Assembly (NCBI GenBank): GCA_946807835.1
Contig: OX327702.1
Location: 10,354,001 to 10,418,000 of the forward strand
Direction: 5' to 3'
Source of the DNA: Ailanthus altissimus
Taxonomy: Eukaryota; Streptophyta; Magnoliopsida; Sapindales; Simaroubaceae
DNA length: 64,000 nucleotides
Positions 44,755 through 56,534 of the stretch are shown piece after piece. Under the pieces are notes generated by a model. The model made no database searches and had not been told where the DNA came from. It was given only the letters and a program-made list of their open reading frames with translations. A program made the position numbers and the translations under genes. Position 1 is the first letter of the stretch. Each line of letters opens with the position of its first letter.

Positions 44755-46150
44755 TTATACCCATAACTCTATGTGTTTCTCAAACACCTTTGAAATTAAG
44801 GCCTTAGTCAGTGGGTCTGCTATATTATTTATAGAGTTAACTCTACAAATTATTACATCTCCCCTAGCCAAGATTTCTCTAATTACATGGTATTTTCTCT
44901 CCACATGTTTAGATCTCTGGTGCGCTCTTGACTCTTTTACTTGTGCAATAGCTCCGTTGTTGTCGTAGAATAAAGGGATAAGATCCATTGAGCTTGGGAT
45001 AATTCTGAGCTTGGCTACAAACTTGCGTATCCACATTCCTTCCTTTGCTGCCTTAAAGGCTGTAATATATTCTGCTTCAGTTGTTGAATCAGCTGTGGAT
45101 CCTTATTTGGTGCTCTTCCAACTCACTGCAGCATCGTTGAGGATAAATACATATCCAGATGTAGACTTTCTATCATCTGGATCAGATTGAAAGTCTGAAT
45201 CTGTGTATCCCTTAACCTGCAAATCATTTTCTCCATAAATTAGAAACTTATTTTTTGTACCCTTAAGGTATTTAAGGACATGTTTGACTACCATCCAATG
45301 GCTGTCACCTGGATCAAATTGATATCGGCTTATAACACTTACAGTCATATTGATATCAGGTCTCGTGTACATTATAGTATACATCAAGCTACCTATAGCT
45401 GATGCATATGGCATCTTTGACATTCTAACTCTTTCATCTTCTGTTTGAGGAAACATTCTCCTCGAAAGATGAATGCCATGTCTGAAAGTTACATTAGCTG
45501 TCTTACAATTAGTAAAATTGTACCTTTTAAAGACTATCAATGTATGATGATTGAGAGAGTCCTATCAACTTCCTAACTCTATCTCTATAAAGCTTTATAC
45601 CCAGTATATAGAAAGCCTCTCCCAAGTCCTTTATGGAGAAGCTTTTGTTTAGATAACTCTTGACTGATTGTAACATACTGATATTATTTCCAATGATCAG
45701 TATGTCATCCACGTAGAAAATTAAGAAGACAACCATGCTCCCACTGACCTTTCTATACACATATAGTTCCTTATCATTTTTTATAAAGCCAGATTCCTTG
45801 ATTACCTCATTAAAACAAAGGTTCTAACTCTGGGAAGCCTGCTTAAGCCTATAAATGGACTTCTTCAGTTTGCATACTAGACATGTGGATTGGTTGAGTA
45901 CAAAACCTTCAGGCTGTTCCATGTATATCTCTTCCTTAAGATATCTATTTAAGAATGCCGTCTTTACATCCATTTGCCATATCTCATAATCATAATATGC
46001 AGCAATAGCCAATAAAATTTGTATTGACTTCAACAATACTACTGGTGAAAAGGTTTCCTCATAATCGATCCCAGATTGTTGAGAATAATCTTTTGCAACC
46101 AGTCGGGCTTTGAAGGTCTCTACCTTCCTATCGAGCCCACGCTTCTGCTT
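44755..46150 (-). pseudogene. copia-G reverse transcriptase and RNase H remnant
   Basis: Open pieces at 45824-46036 (WQMDVKTAFLNRYL, catalytic aspartate intact), 45527-45760 (FYVDDILIIGNN, YVDD intact), 45103-45540 (connection and RNase H start, SDPDDRKSTSGYVF) and 44755-45036 (RNase H end, KHVERKYHVIRE). The active-site residues survive, but frameshifts and stops separate the pieces. Confidence 0.85.
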
Positions 46151-46156
46151 GTAAAT

Positions 46157-47359
46157 TCATTTACAACCAATAAGAACTATTCCTTCAGGAAGCTCAACTA
46201 AGTCCCAGACTTGATTGTGATGAATTGAGTCAATTTTAGATTTTATGACTTCTTGCCACTTTCCCGAGTAGATGTTTAACATCGCATCCTTATAAGTTAA
46301 AGGATCATTTTTTTCTACTAAGAAAACTCCCAGTGCACCTTCAGGCATCTGACTATACCTAGTAGGTGGCCTGGACATCCTTTCAGACCTACGTGGAGGA
46401 TGTGTTAAAGGTATACCGCTTGATTGATTTTGAGGTTCCATCTCAGTTTCATGTTCTCTTTGATTGGCTCTATCAAGCACAACCTTTCTACAACCTCCAT
46501 GATCTATAAGAAACTCTTTCTTAAGGAAAGTGGCATATCGAGAAACAAACACATTTCGCTCCTCGAGATCATAAAATTAGTATCCTATTGAATTCTTGGG
46601 ATACCCAACGAATCGATACTTGTACCCTCTGAGTGCAAGTTTATCCTATTGAGTAATTTTTACGTAAGCAGAACAGCCCCAAATCTTAAAATATTTAAGA
46701 CTTGGTTTCTTTTCATTGAACATCTTATGTGGAGTTGTTGGAACAACTTTAGATGGAACTTTATTTAATATATGAGTAGCAGTTTTCAGAGTATAACTCC
46801 AAAGATATTCAGGTAGATTGGTGAAGCTTATCATTGATCGAACTACATCCAATAAAGTCCGATTCCTTATCTCTGACATACCATTGTGTTGTGGAGTACT
46901 TGGAGGACTATACTGAGCTAGAATCCAATTCTCTTTTAAATAATCAGAGAAATCACTACTCATGTACTCACTATCTCGATCTGATCAAAGGTATTTAACA
47001 TACATCCCAGTTTGTTTCTCTACCTTAAGTCTGAACTCTTTGAACTTTACAAAGGTTTCTGACTTATGTTTCATAAGAAATACATACTCGTATCGTGACA
47101 AATCATCAATAAAGGTAACAAAGTATCCAAATTCACCTATGGCAGTATGATTCATTGGACAGCATACATCACTATGTATTAGTTCCAATAAATCAGTGGC
47201 ACGATGTCCAATACCAGTGAATAGAGATTTAGTCATTTTTTCTTGAATACAAGATTCACAAACTGGGTAAGGTTCTATGGTCAGATCAAGTATCCGACCA
47301 TCCTTAACCAGACGGGTTAGGCGTCTCACAACTATATGACCCAATCTCATATGCCACAA
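46157..47359 (-). pseudogene. copia-G GAG-pre-integrase and integrase remnant
   Basis: 46985-47359 carries the zinc region (MWHMRLGH ... CESCIQEK) and the first part of the integrase core (FVTFIDDLSRY). 46646-46963 carries the end of the core (TPQHNGMSEIRNRTLLD), with the catalytic glutamate in place. 46157-46552 is the integrase/RT linker with a proline-rich RRSERMSRPPTRY. A stop separates the two core pieces. Confidence 0.82.
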
Positions 47360-47699
47360 TTCAGTATCATTTAAAGCTTGTGTACTATTACTAGTGCTAC
47401 CCTATACATTCATGACATTTCTCGTTGTATCCAAAACATAATACCTATTAATTAACTGACACTCAGCTAATAAAACATCAAACATATCACATAAATATAA
47501 AGAACGGTTCTTAATATACATATGATACCCTTCACTATCAAGTACAGGAAGAGAGATAATTTGTCTAATCATAGCAGACAAAAAATAATAGTTATGAAGT
47601 ACAACGATTTTATTATAAGGGAGAATTAAATCATAATGTCCTACAGCCTTGACCCATAGGAGATCACCATTTTCTACTCAAAGCTGTACCTCTCTCGGC

Positions 47700-48664
47700 T
47701 GTAGCAATCTAACTTCCTTCAGACCCTGCAATATATTAAAAATGTGAGAAGAACTTACAGTATCTAATACCTAGCCAATACTAGCATCAAATGCTAAATA
47801 AATATCAATAATAGGAAAGATAATACCTGAGGGGGTCTTCTTCACAATAGCAAGGTATTTGGGGCAGTTGCATTTCCAGTGCCTATTATCACCGCAATGA
47901 AAGCATTTTCCTTTCACTTTCGGTTTCTCTAGTAGTTTAGATATCTATCGCCGTTGAGGACCCATCATGGGTGTGTGCCTTACCTTTCTTTCTTTCTTCC
48001 CTTTGGACTTCCTAGAAGCCTTCAGGATTAAAGATGAAGCACCATGAATAAAGAGGGTCGAGCCTCCTTTATGGATGTCCTCATTCGATGTCTTCAGTAT
48101 ATTGTGAAGATCAACATAAGTAGGGGTCATTCATTGCATATTGAAGTTCATGATGAAATGTACATATAACCCAGGCATCGACTGGAGAATCAAACTATTC
48201 CCCAAGTTATTGCTAAAAAAGATGTCTATGGACTCATGCCTCTCGATTAATCCTATCATCATGAGAACACTCACTGGACTGCCCTCAGGGAGCTTTGCCT
48301 AAAATAGCACTTTGACGACCCTATAATTCTCAATTTAGGGTCGGTCACCAAAGAGCTCTCTAAGATGGAGCATAATGATGCTGGCATTGTCCATGCAGAT
48401 ATCCTCCCTTTGCAGCTCAGTGGACATTGAGGCGAGAATGTACTATTTAAATTTTAAATCGTCATCTAATCATTTCTGATATGTCACATTTTCTTCCTTA
48501 GTGGTACTCTCTGAAACACCTCTGGGCATTTTTTGGTCAATAATATATCCCAGTCTTTCTAAATCCAGAATAATTCTGAGATTTATATACCAGTCAGAGA
48601 AATTCTCAGCACTTTTGAGTTGGTGTGCATCCAGTATATGCACCAAGGGATTTGAAGATGTCAT
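47700..48664 (-). pseudogene. copia-G gag and protease remnant
   Basis: Gag begins at the ATG complementary to 48662-48664 (HILDAHQLKSAENFSDWY). The zinc knuckle at 47864-47905 is intact: CFHCGDNRHWKCNC, C-x2-C-x4-H-x4-C. The protease motif at about 47730-47790 reads LDTVSSSHIFN instead of LDTG. Open pieces are short. Confidence 0.78.
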
Positions 48665-48898
48665 CCTAGCTTACACAAGTCAAATAAAATAATATTAGGA
48701 GATGTTAGCGAAAATTATTATTAAATCGCTAATAATACATTTTAAATCATGGTATAACATTTATACATTTTTTAATTTAAAATATCCTCCCACTGTTTTA
48801 CATAATCCCTCTAATCTCTCAAAATGGGATAATAACAGTTTAAACTATTTTAAACTATACAATGGGAAGTGGACCTCATTGGTATTTTACTCGGGCAG

Positions 48899-49189
48899 CA
48901 CACTGTAGCGATCTAGGCCTTTGTAAACCGAATAGGTAGATAATTCTTATCAATTGCATCTAATGCAACTCCTACTCTTAAACATAAATACACCTTATCC
49001 GCACACTGTAGTGATCTAGGGTAAGTGTATTCTAGATTAACTTGTCAATTATTAAATATATGCTACCGGTACTACCCGCACACTGTAGCAATCTAAGGCA
49101 ATACTTTCGTATATTATTGCCTCATCACATGTTTAACTGGTATAGTCTAAGTTATACCGATCAAATCTCTCACACTGTAGCGATCTTGG
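48899..49189 (-). repeat. Four-copy iterated leader motif (copia-G)
   Basis: Copies at 48899-48917, 49002-49020, 49079-49098 and 49171-49189. The sense-strand consensus is CCTAGATCGCTACAGTGTG; all four keep CTACAGTGTG. Spacing is 103, 77 and 92 bp. The DNA between copies is unrelated from one interval to the next. Confidence 0.85.
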
Positions 49190-49250
49190 GAAAGACCGAT
49201 ATAATAAAGCTAACACCGTATTGACAAGATGGATTAATGATAAAACATTA

Positions 49251-49346
49251 TCTCATAATGTATTACTGATCAATCTGATTAAGAGAGATTTTTTTTTATC
49301 TCATAATGTATTACTGATCAATCTGATTAAGAGAGATTTTTTTTTA
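49251..49346. repeat. 48-bp tandem duplication
   Basis: Two identical or nearly identical units starting TCTCATAATG and ending in a T-run. Absent from copia-C at the same place as far as I can see. Confidence 0.85.
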
Positions 49347-49994
49347 CTCTTCTTTTTATTATTATTATTCTTATTATTTTTAGTATTACAAAGACTTAAT
49401 TCTCATCTCATGAGGAGGTAATTCTCAATCAAACATTAATTTGTGTGTAAGCACAACTAACCCCCACCAGTAGGGCTCCCATTGTATATACCAACACAAA
49501 ACAAATGCTCTCGATTTATAATACAACCTAATAACTTTTATCATTGTATCTCATAAACCCTCACATGATTAAAATAATATTTTAAATAATTTAAAACATA
49601 ATTAGAGTGAGTACCATCGGTGTCATGGTTCTGGGCCCAACAGCCAATACTGTAGCGCTATGTGTCTGGCACTGCAGCGTCGGGCCCGGAGGTCCCTCAG
49701 CACTGCAGCACTCAGCGTCTAGCGCTGTGGCACGAATTCCAAAATCGGTGCTTAAGAACCAATTTTCTTAGCATCGGAGCGCCCAGTACCTAGCGCTGCG
49801 GTGCCAGCTACCCAGTGCTACGGCGCTGGAACAAAATTTTCCAGTGCCTCGATGCTAAGCGCTCATAACCGAGGCGCTCCGATGCTCCTTCTTTCGATAT
49901 ACCCATTTCAATAACTTGAAATGAGCCTTTTGAGCACCAGAACATCACCAACAATAATTTTACACTTACAAACACCCAATATCAATTCAAAATA

Positions 49995-50006
49995 GCTTTG
50001 ATACCA
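49995..50006 (-). other. copia-G primer-binding site
   Basis: The minus strand reads TGGTATCAAAGC, one base from the initiator tRNA-Met-type consensus. Confidence 0.82.
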
Positions 50007-50007
50007 T

Positions 50008-52139
50008 TTTATGAGTGATTTTAAACATATGGTACATGCATATGGGTTTGTGTCTATCATTCAAATATAACATATGTATCTCATACATACATGCGCAGCG
50101 GATAAGCGGAATACAAATTTCATAATGATAAAAACAAGTAAACATTACATGTTATCTCATAAATGTAAAATAGTTCAAGATTGAGAAATAATACCTTGTC
50201 AAGCCTTTGGTATATTATTGAACCAAAGTACCCACCTTGAAGCAACCCGTTCATAATTTTAGTTCCTCAACACAGTGGACTTGGGGAAGCTAAAATAGTA
50301 GCTTTTTCAGCAAAGGATTCAATTCTTGAATCCTTATTTTCTACCTTGTAGTATGGGTGAAAAAATGGAAGAAAAAATGGAAGAGGAAATTTTTGTTTAT
50401 TATTATCTTTCTTTTTCTCGCCTAATGGCATCCATTATATTTGCCATTAATTTTTGTTTATTATTATCTTACAATAAACTAAATTAAAATAAAACAAAAA
50501 GTAATATCATTTAAATGAACTTAGCCTTAATCTTAAGGCCTACTATTAACAAATGCCACATATTTATACTTATCTTATCATTTAATAAATATTAAATAAA
50601 TAATTTAATCATATTAAATCATAGTAGAAACACATGCCAATTTAAATAAATAAATAATTTTTTGATTTCAATTTAAATAATAATATCATATATTATTATT
50701 ATTATTTTATTCAATAAGCATTTTAATGAATAAAATAATGATATTATTTGTCCAACAAATAAGGTCATTTTGGTAATTTCTAAATTAAACAATAATTGGC
50801 CCACATGTGTCATGTGTCAACATCCCATTGGTCAACAACTAATTGTTAACTAATGATGTACTTAACTCTTAAGTCCTGACACGTGCGCGACCAGAGGGAA
50901 ACCAAAGTAAATGTTATGTCTGCTGAAATTTTCTGAATCGAACTATTCAATCTGTTACGCTACCCAGTGCACAACAAGTACACTTCATATTGTGGGACTC
51001 TCTAGGTCCACTCTCAATTTGTCAAACAAAACTATTCTGTGAGTCCGAGATCGATTTCCCACGTATACGTCACGAATATTACAAATTAGTACAGTAGACC
51101 ATACAAGTTGAGCTCATAGCGCATACGTATACTCCTTTCGCCAATCATATCCTGGAAGAGTAGGGATATAGATCACTACAGTTAAATTACTATGTGCTCA
51201 TCTGTGAACTTATCTCTAGACACATATCTTAATAAACAATATATGCAAACACTTTTACAATATTGTTTAACTCTGTAGAAAACTCTTTTTCTGGGTTTGT
51301 TGCTTATGGCCATAACACTTTCTAAGATACTGTCTCTGAGCATCCGAATATATTAACTCATTCATATGAGTTGACGGATTCCATATCTATACACACCGGA
51401 CCCCATAAGCATCGAACCATACCCAGTGACACCCAGTGGTCATACCATGAAAGGTCCGTAACATGTGTGAAACTAACGTATGATGGATTACTTATAAGCC
51501 TACTGTGGTAATCAGATCAAATGATCATGTATACTACTCAACTCGAGAGGAACTTTCATTGACAGCTTCATGGGATGTCTATTGGGGTCTTCGTTAAGTC
51601 TGTTTAGTATTTAGTCTTTACTGAACACCTGTATGCTATACGAATTTCCAGTAATTTTATGGTTAGCTAAGAACAACCATCTAGGCCATTTAGATATAAT
51701 ATACACTGGTTTATGTAAAAGGATTCCACCGATAGACCTGCATCGGTAAATTAAGACCAGGAACATATAATTTGAGAATAGACTTGCTTAATAACATTTT
51801 TTAGCACCTATTATAACTCTTGTAATTATGTTATTACTAATGTATTCTCAAGTCTTTGTACCATCGCATACAAGATTCTAACTTTTAGACTTTACTGATT
51901 AATATAACATGTTAACTCTTTAGCATTTATAATTTTCACTGATGCTAACTCTTGGCATTGATCTAAACTTCTTTAGATCAAATATGAACTCCTTTGAATC
52001 ATATAATGTCTGTAGCGTCACAAGTATTGAACTATTTAATTTTAGTAATTAACGATTTAACAAATAATAAACTGTATAAATATCACAAAATAAAATGTTC
52101 ATATAACAATGGGATAACACGTGAGCACAAATCTCAATA
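50008..52139 (-). repeat. copia-G 5' LTR
   Basis: About 2.1 kb, the longest LTR here. The outer edge is CTCAATA (TATTGAG on the minus strand, TG mutated). The inner boundary is approximate, within 50007-50012. Confidence 0.78.
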
Positions 52140-52766
52140 GAACAACCTTCTTATGATGAATTGTATGATGCTTTTTAAGAAATGCATGATGCCATTACCA
52201 AGTTTGCATCTAAAATCATTTCACTTAGGAAGAAAAATTTTGATCTTTCAAATAAAATTGAAGAACTTAAAAAGGAAAATGATGTGCTAAAAAGTGAGAA
52301 TTTTTGCTTAGAAGAAAATGTCATTTCTTTTAAAAGAGAAAAATAAAATCTTGAAAATGAACTTGAAGTATCTAAAGCATGCATTCAAGAGTTAAATGAG
52401 AACCCCAAAATCAATGAGATCATTTTTGAAAATATAGCCATTAAAAAGAAATGGTTCTAAAATTCACAAATAGGTAAAAGAATTTAAAAAAATTACTTGG
52501 TTCTTAAAAATATGTGTTTGATAAGCATGGTATAGGATATAAACCATTTCTAAAGTAAAAATACTTTAAAAAATTATTTTTTAAAATCAAGTTAAAAAAT
52601 TGCACATAATTCAATTTGTCATTATTGCAATAAAAATGGTCATAAAGTTTATAATTGTCATTTTCAAAAATTTGAAGTAAAACAAAATTGGCTTTTAAAA
52701 GGAACCATTTATAACATTCAAGGACCCAAGGAATGTTGGGTACCAAAATGTGTATTTTGAATTTAT
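52140..52766 (+). pseudogene. copia-E gag, 3' part with coiled coil and zinc knuckle
   Basis: Resumes in a Gag C-terminal region: EQPSYDELYDAF, a predicted coiled coil rich in K, E, N and L (about 52200-52410), then, after frame changes, a zinc knuckle at about 52617-52660 (CHYCNKNGHKVYNC, C-x2-C-x4-H-x4-C) and GPKECWVPK before a stop. In full Tork-type elements the protease follows WVPK; here it does not. Confidence 0.78.
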
Positions 52767-53697
52767 TTTTGTATGGACATCAAGAGAGGCAAAAAACAAA
52801 GTGTTAAAATTGGTAATTATTTTTTGCCTTGTTGATGGATATCATATTTGATGGAACCTTGATATTGTGTAAAAAAAATTTATGGCATGCTATAAGTTAT
52901 TGATGTCTTTAATTTCATAAATGAGTTATAAATTGTTGGAATAATGGAATCTCCACATTAGGAACATTTTGCATAATTCATTGTTTAAATAAAATTAATT
53001 TTTTAAAAAATAAATTGTGTTGGCCTTATACATGTATTATTTGCATATTTATGATATTTGAGAGTAATTTATTTTAAATTATTTTAAATTTTTTGATATA
53101 CATGTAGTTGTCATTGGGGGAGTTATATGATTTTTTAATTATTTTGAGTATATCATTACATCTTTAATTTTTAAGGGGGAGATTTTTGTATGTTATACTT
53201 AGGGGGAGCAAAGCATTATAAGAATATAGTTTGTAAAAGATATTTTTGCTTGCACCTAGAAGTTGTGAATAAATTCTTCATAGCTTTAAATTCTCCTCAT
53301 GGACAAGTTCTTGATGATTTATCATATTAAAAATAATAGATAAATTTTGATATGATGTTTTGATAAAATAGTATATATATTGAAAAATTATTTTTCACAG
53401 AGAGAGAAATGTATTTTAATTTGATTAATATAGCTATAATGATTATGATTGAGTCATATATGCCAATTAAAATATTTTGATGATTTTGTAAGTTATTATG
53501 CATATTGGAAAATATTTTTAAAGGAGGAAATATTATATGAGTATTTGACTTTTAATAAATACCCTAATAATTTTTTGACCTTTTGATGTTGTGAAAAAAG
53601 GGAGAATTTTGATGTATTCTGATGATATAAAAGTTTAAAGTTTTTTTTTGTAAAATCTCCACTAAGGTCATTATACATGAGGTATTTGTCATTATCG
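52767..53697 (+). other. copia-E untranslated 3' region
   Basis: No protease or pol domain can be found in any frame. Contains several GGGGGAG purine words (about 53115, 53173, 53201), as in the 3' regions of Tork-type elements. Confidence 0.65.
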
Positions 53698-53712
53698 AAA
53701 AGGGGGAGATTA
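53698..53712 (+). other. copia-E polypurine tract
   Basis: A run containing AAAAGGGGGAGATTA directly before the 3' LTR. Confidence 0.75.
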
Positions 53713-53713
53713 T

Positions 53714-54645
53714 AGACTTTTTACTTATACATATTGATGTTTTGATGACAATAAATTTTATATTTAGGCGTTGAAAGAATTAAATGTATAAGTGAGATAA
53801 ATTAGGAGCAAATAAAATAAAAGAGCACATTCAAAATTACATTGGTACTATATAAGATAGAAAATGTGCACAAACTTAATTACAACAGAAAGATAATTGT
53901 GCCAGCTTTCCAAAGCATTTTACGGAAGTAAATTTAGAGTTGTTAATGAAAAGTTATGGCCAAATTATTCAAGTATGCTGAATTCGGACCAAAGTACAAT
54001 ATTTTAAAAGTTTGAGAAAATGGACTAAAATTAAAAAGATCAAAACTTTGACAGCATCACTGTAGTTTTTGGAACTGTAGCAATGGCTATTTTTCACTCT
54101 TTATAAATACCTCGCTCATTTGAAGCTCAAAAACAAGAGAAAAGAATAAGAAAAAATATATTATATATTAGAATTAAGAGTTTCATTGTTCTTACAACTT
54201 CATATTTACTCATTTAAGAGTTTAAATTATTTTATTTATTAATTCTTGTATTTGATTATTCAAGTGTTTGTGGAAAACAGTTTAAGAAGAGACTGGATAC
54301 TCTTTTTTTGTAATTCAAGTATTTGTGAGAAACACTTTAAGAGTAGAGTGATTACTTTTTTTATTGTAAGTGTTTAATTGATACATTGGAAACCAATTTA
54401 TTTTAAAGGTTTCTTGATACCTTGGAAGTCAAGTGTATTGATTCTTAACCTTGGTTTAAGGCAAGCTAGTGGAATCCTCAAAGCAAGTTGCTTGGGGCGT
54501 GGACATAGGCTGTGTGGAGTGTCGAACCACATAAACATCTGGGTGCCATTCTCTCTATCCCTTACTCTATTATTTATTGCCATTATTTGTTATTAAATTT
54601 TTTTTATGTATTAATAATTGCATAAAAATTATTGATATTAGTGTA
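53714..54645 (+). repeat. copia-E 3' LTR
   Basis: Matches 34435-34860 plus 42156-42803. It has only one copy of the 61-bp unit duplicated in the 5' LTR. Similarity ends after ATATTAGTG. Confidence 0.75.
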
Positions 54646-54760
54646 TCCAAGGCCCTAGACTAACCATAAGGGCCTTATTTTATAGAACACCTCAAACTGT
54701 GGTCCACCACTATTGAAAGGCTCCAACTTTCTACAAAAACGTATTCTCGAGAGACACTCA
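54646..54760. other. Short spacer with an 8-bp inverted repeat
   Basis: AAGGCCCT at 54649-54656 and AGGGCCTT at 54669-54676 could form a hairpin. The expected remainder of copia-D's 3' LTR is not here. Nothing else recognised. Confidence 0.55.
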
Positions 54761-56205
54761 TGATGAACACTTGAAATTACACATTTAATAAGGATTTTAT
54801 ATCATTTTTTTGTATTACTAGTGTCTTTAACCCCCTTAACTTAAGTATGTTTACGATATTGTACCTAATTAGCTTTTAACTGTTTTGTGGCAAGTTCGGT
54901 AAAATGGGCATAACTTTCTACCTAAGAATATAGTTGGGGTGATTCTTAATCCTGTGAAGAGCTGACTCAATGGGCTAACATATTATATTCATAAGGCATT
55001 TGAAATTAGAGCGTTTAGAGAGTGCAAATGGCCTAAAATAGAACTGTTCTGCAGTACATGCCCAGTCCAAACAATCATTAATATTTGGCCCATAACTCCA
55101 AATATAAGTATCTTATATGTATGAGAAAACTCAATTTAGAAAAATAATAGACTTATCAACAACTTTTATTTTTTGAGTAAAAACTAATTCGGACCACATC
55201 AATTCTAAATTGGATAATCAAATGGATGCATTAATGATAATCAATGCAAATTAGTTACCACCCTTCTTGACTTTTATCATTCAAGTGGTTCTCTCTTCAT
55301 TTGTCTTGATTTATCCATATTTGTTTTATAAATAGGTGGCCTGTTTATGTCTAAAGCATGTAATTAGAGAGTTAGATTTTAGTTCAAAATACTTGTCTTT
55401 TGTATTATCTCTTTGTAGTATTATTTCTTTTATTTACTATTCTAAAGTCATGTTATCTTTTTTTCCATCTCTTTTCTTTTTCTTTAGTTTTATTATGTTC
55501 AAGTAATTTTTTTTTTTTTTTGTTAAGGTGAAAGGGTGAAACTCTTAGTAAAGTAATAAGATATACTTAACTCTTATTTATGAATTTAATGTTTTATTCT
55601 TAAGTTATGCAAATTTATATATGATGTATTTATTTTGTTTATAATATTAATACAATTTCTTATAAAATGGTGTATTTTGATTTATTATAGACAATTTTTA
55701 TAGTTGGTATAATAAATTATTGAAATCATTTACAGGATTTGGCGTAGATACCCTTTCTTGTAAAGTGGGAGTCTAGATTTATTGTAAACAAATATAAAAT
55801 TTGGCATAATAAATACTCGAACCCATTTATAAGATTTTGTGTATAATAATTGAAAGAAATAAATACAAGTTAATAGATAAATAGTGATGAACTTTAATTG
55901 TTATATCTTCCGATTGGAACCTCTTTTGTGCCAGGATTCCAATTGAGTTATAAAAAGAGTTGAATATATTCTTATTTCATATGCCAAGAATGAATCCCCC
56001 TAACCTTAGCTTTTATTTTAATTAGTTAATTAAATTATTATTTGTAAACATCTTATACTGCTTTAATTGTCTTTAAAGTATTTATAATTTATAATTTATA
56101 ATTTTAATTCTACTTCTCTGTAAATCGACCTCATTTTCACCGAGTTATTTATTACTTCGACAATCCTACACTTGAAAATAAACTTTTATATTCAGAACGT
56201 GTCGC
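54761..56205 (+). repeat. gypsy-H 5' LTR
   Basis: TGATGAACACTTGAAATTACAC matches TGACGAACACTTAAAATTACAC at 63798 over the about 200 bp available. The 3' boundary is set by the primer site and is approximate. Confidence 0.78.
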
Positions 56206-56210
56206 GTTTT

Positions 56211-56228
56211 TGCTGCTGTTGCTGGAAA
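56211..56228 (+). other. gypsy-H primer-binding site, tRNA-Asp (decayed)
   Basis: TGCTGCTGTTGCTGGAAA against TGGCGCCGTTGCCGGGGA in gypsy-F: six differences, five of them C-to-T or G-to-A, the signature of methylated-cytosine deamination. Confidence 0.72.
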
Positions 56229-56534
56229 AAGTGAAATTAATATTTTTTTTATTTGTTTATTTTATTTTCATGGAAGGCTAAGCCTTCTAACTTGTTTTAC
56301 TTTACTTATTCTTTACTTGTTATTTTCATGAAAGGCTAAGCCTCCTACTCTTTATTTACTAAATTGTTATTATCCTAACCTAATATGAACTAATCTAACT
56401 TTTAACTATTTACCTAACTTTTATTTTATTGTTAGCCTTGCTTATTTTATTTGCCTTTATTTAATATTTTATTTCTTTTTTCTATCTCTTATTTGAATTA
56501 TTTATTGTTATTATATTTTATTTTATTTCTTTGT

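Larger units (their letters stand above)
48665..49994 (-). other. copia-G untranslated leader
   Basis: About 1.3 kb between the primer site and gag. It contains the four-copy iterated motif (48899-49189), a perfect 48-bp tandem duplication (49251-49298 and 49299-49346), and a GC-rich stretch (49620-49880) full of AGCGCTG/GCAGCG words, including a hairpin CCAGTGC-TACG-GCGCTGG at 49812-49829. copia-C has the same arrangement. Confidence 0.75.
43262..52139 (-). mobile_element. Ty1/copia retrotransposon copia-G, minus strand, inside copia-E gag
   Basis: From right to left: 5' LTR (about 50008-52139), primer site, 1.3-kb leader with the four-copy motif, gag, protease, integrase, reverse transcriptase, RNase H, polypurine tract, 3' LTR (43262-44717, truncated). 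All pol domains are recognisable but broken by stops and frameshifts. The left LTR lacks about 670 bp present in the right LTR, and the host gag also lacks sequence here, so one deletion probably removed both. Confidence 0.87.
34435..54645 (+). mobile_element. Ty1/copia element copia-E, gag-only, carrying two nested elements
   Basis: Own sequence in three pieces: 34435-34865 (LTR part), 42156-43262 (rest of LTR, primer site, first part of gag) and 52140-54645 (rest of gag, 3' region, 3' LTR). gypsy-F occupies 34866-42150 and copia-G about 43262-52139. After the Gag zinc knuckle and a stop, only about 950 bp of non-coding DNA precede the polypurine tract, so protease, integrase, reverse transcriptase and RNase H are absent. 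That structure is what has been called TR-GAG in other plants. LTR similarity: CATATTGATGTTTT near 34456 and 53736. Confidence 0.8.

Noticed and set aside
48899..49189. CRISPR-like array of four spaced repeats
   Set aside because: The spacing is uneven, there are only four copies inside a retrotransposon leader of a plant genome, and no cas genes exist. Reported instead as an iterated leader motif.
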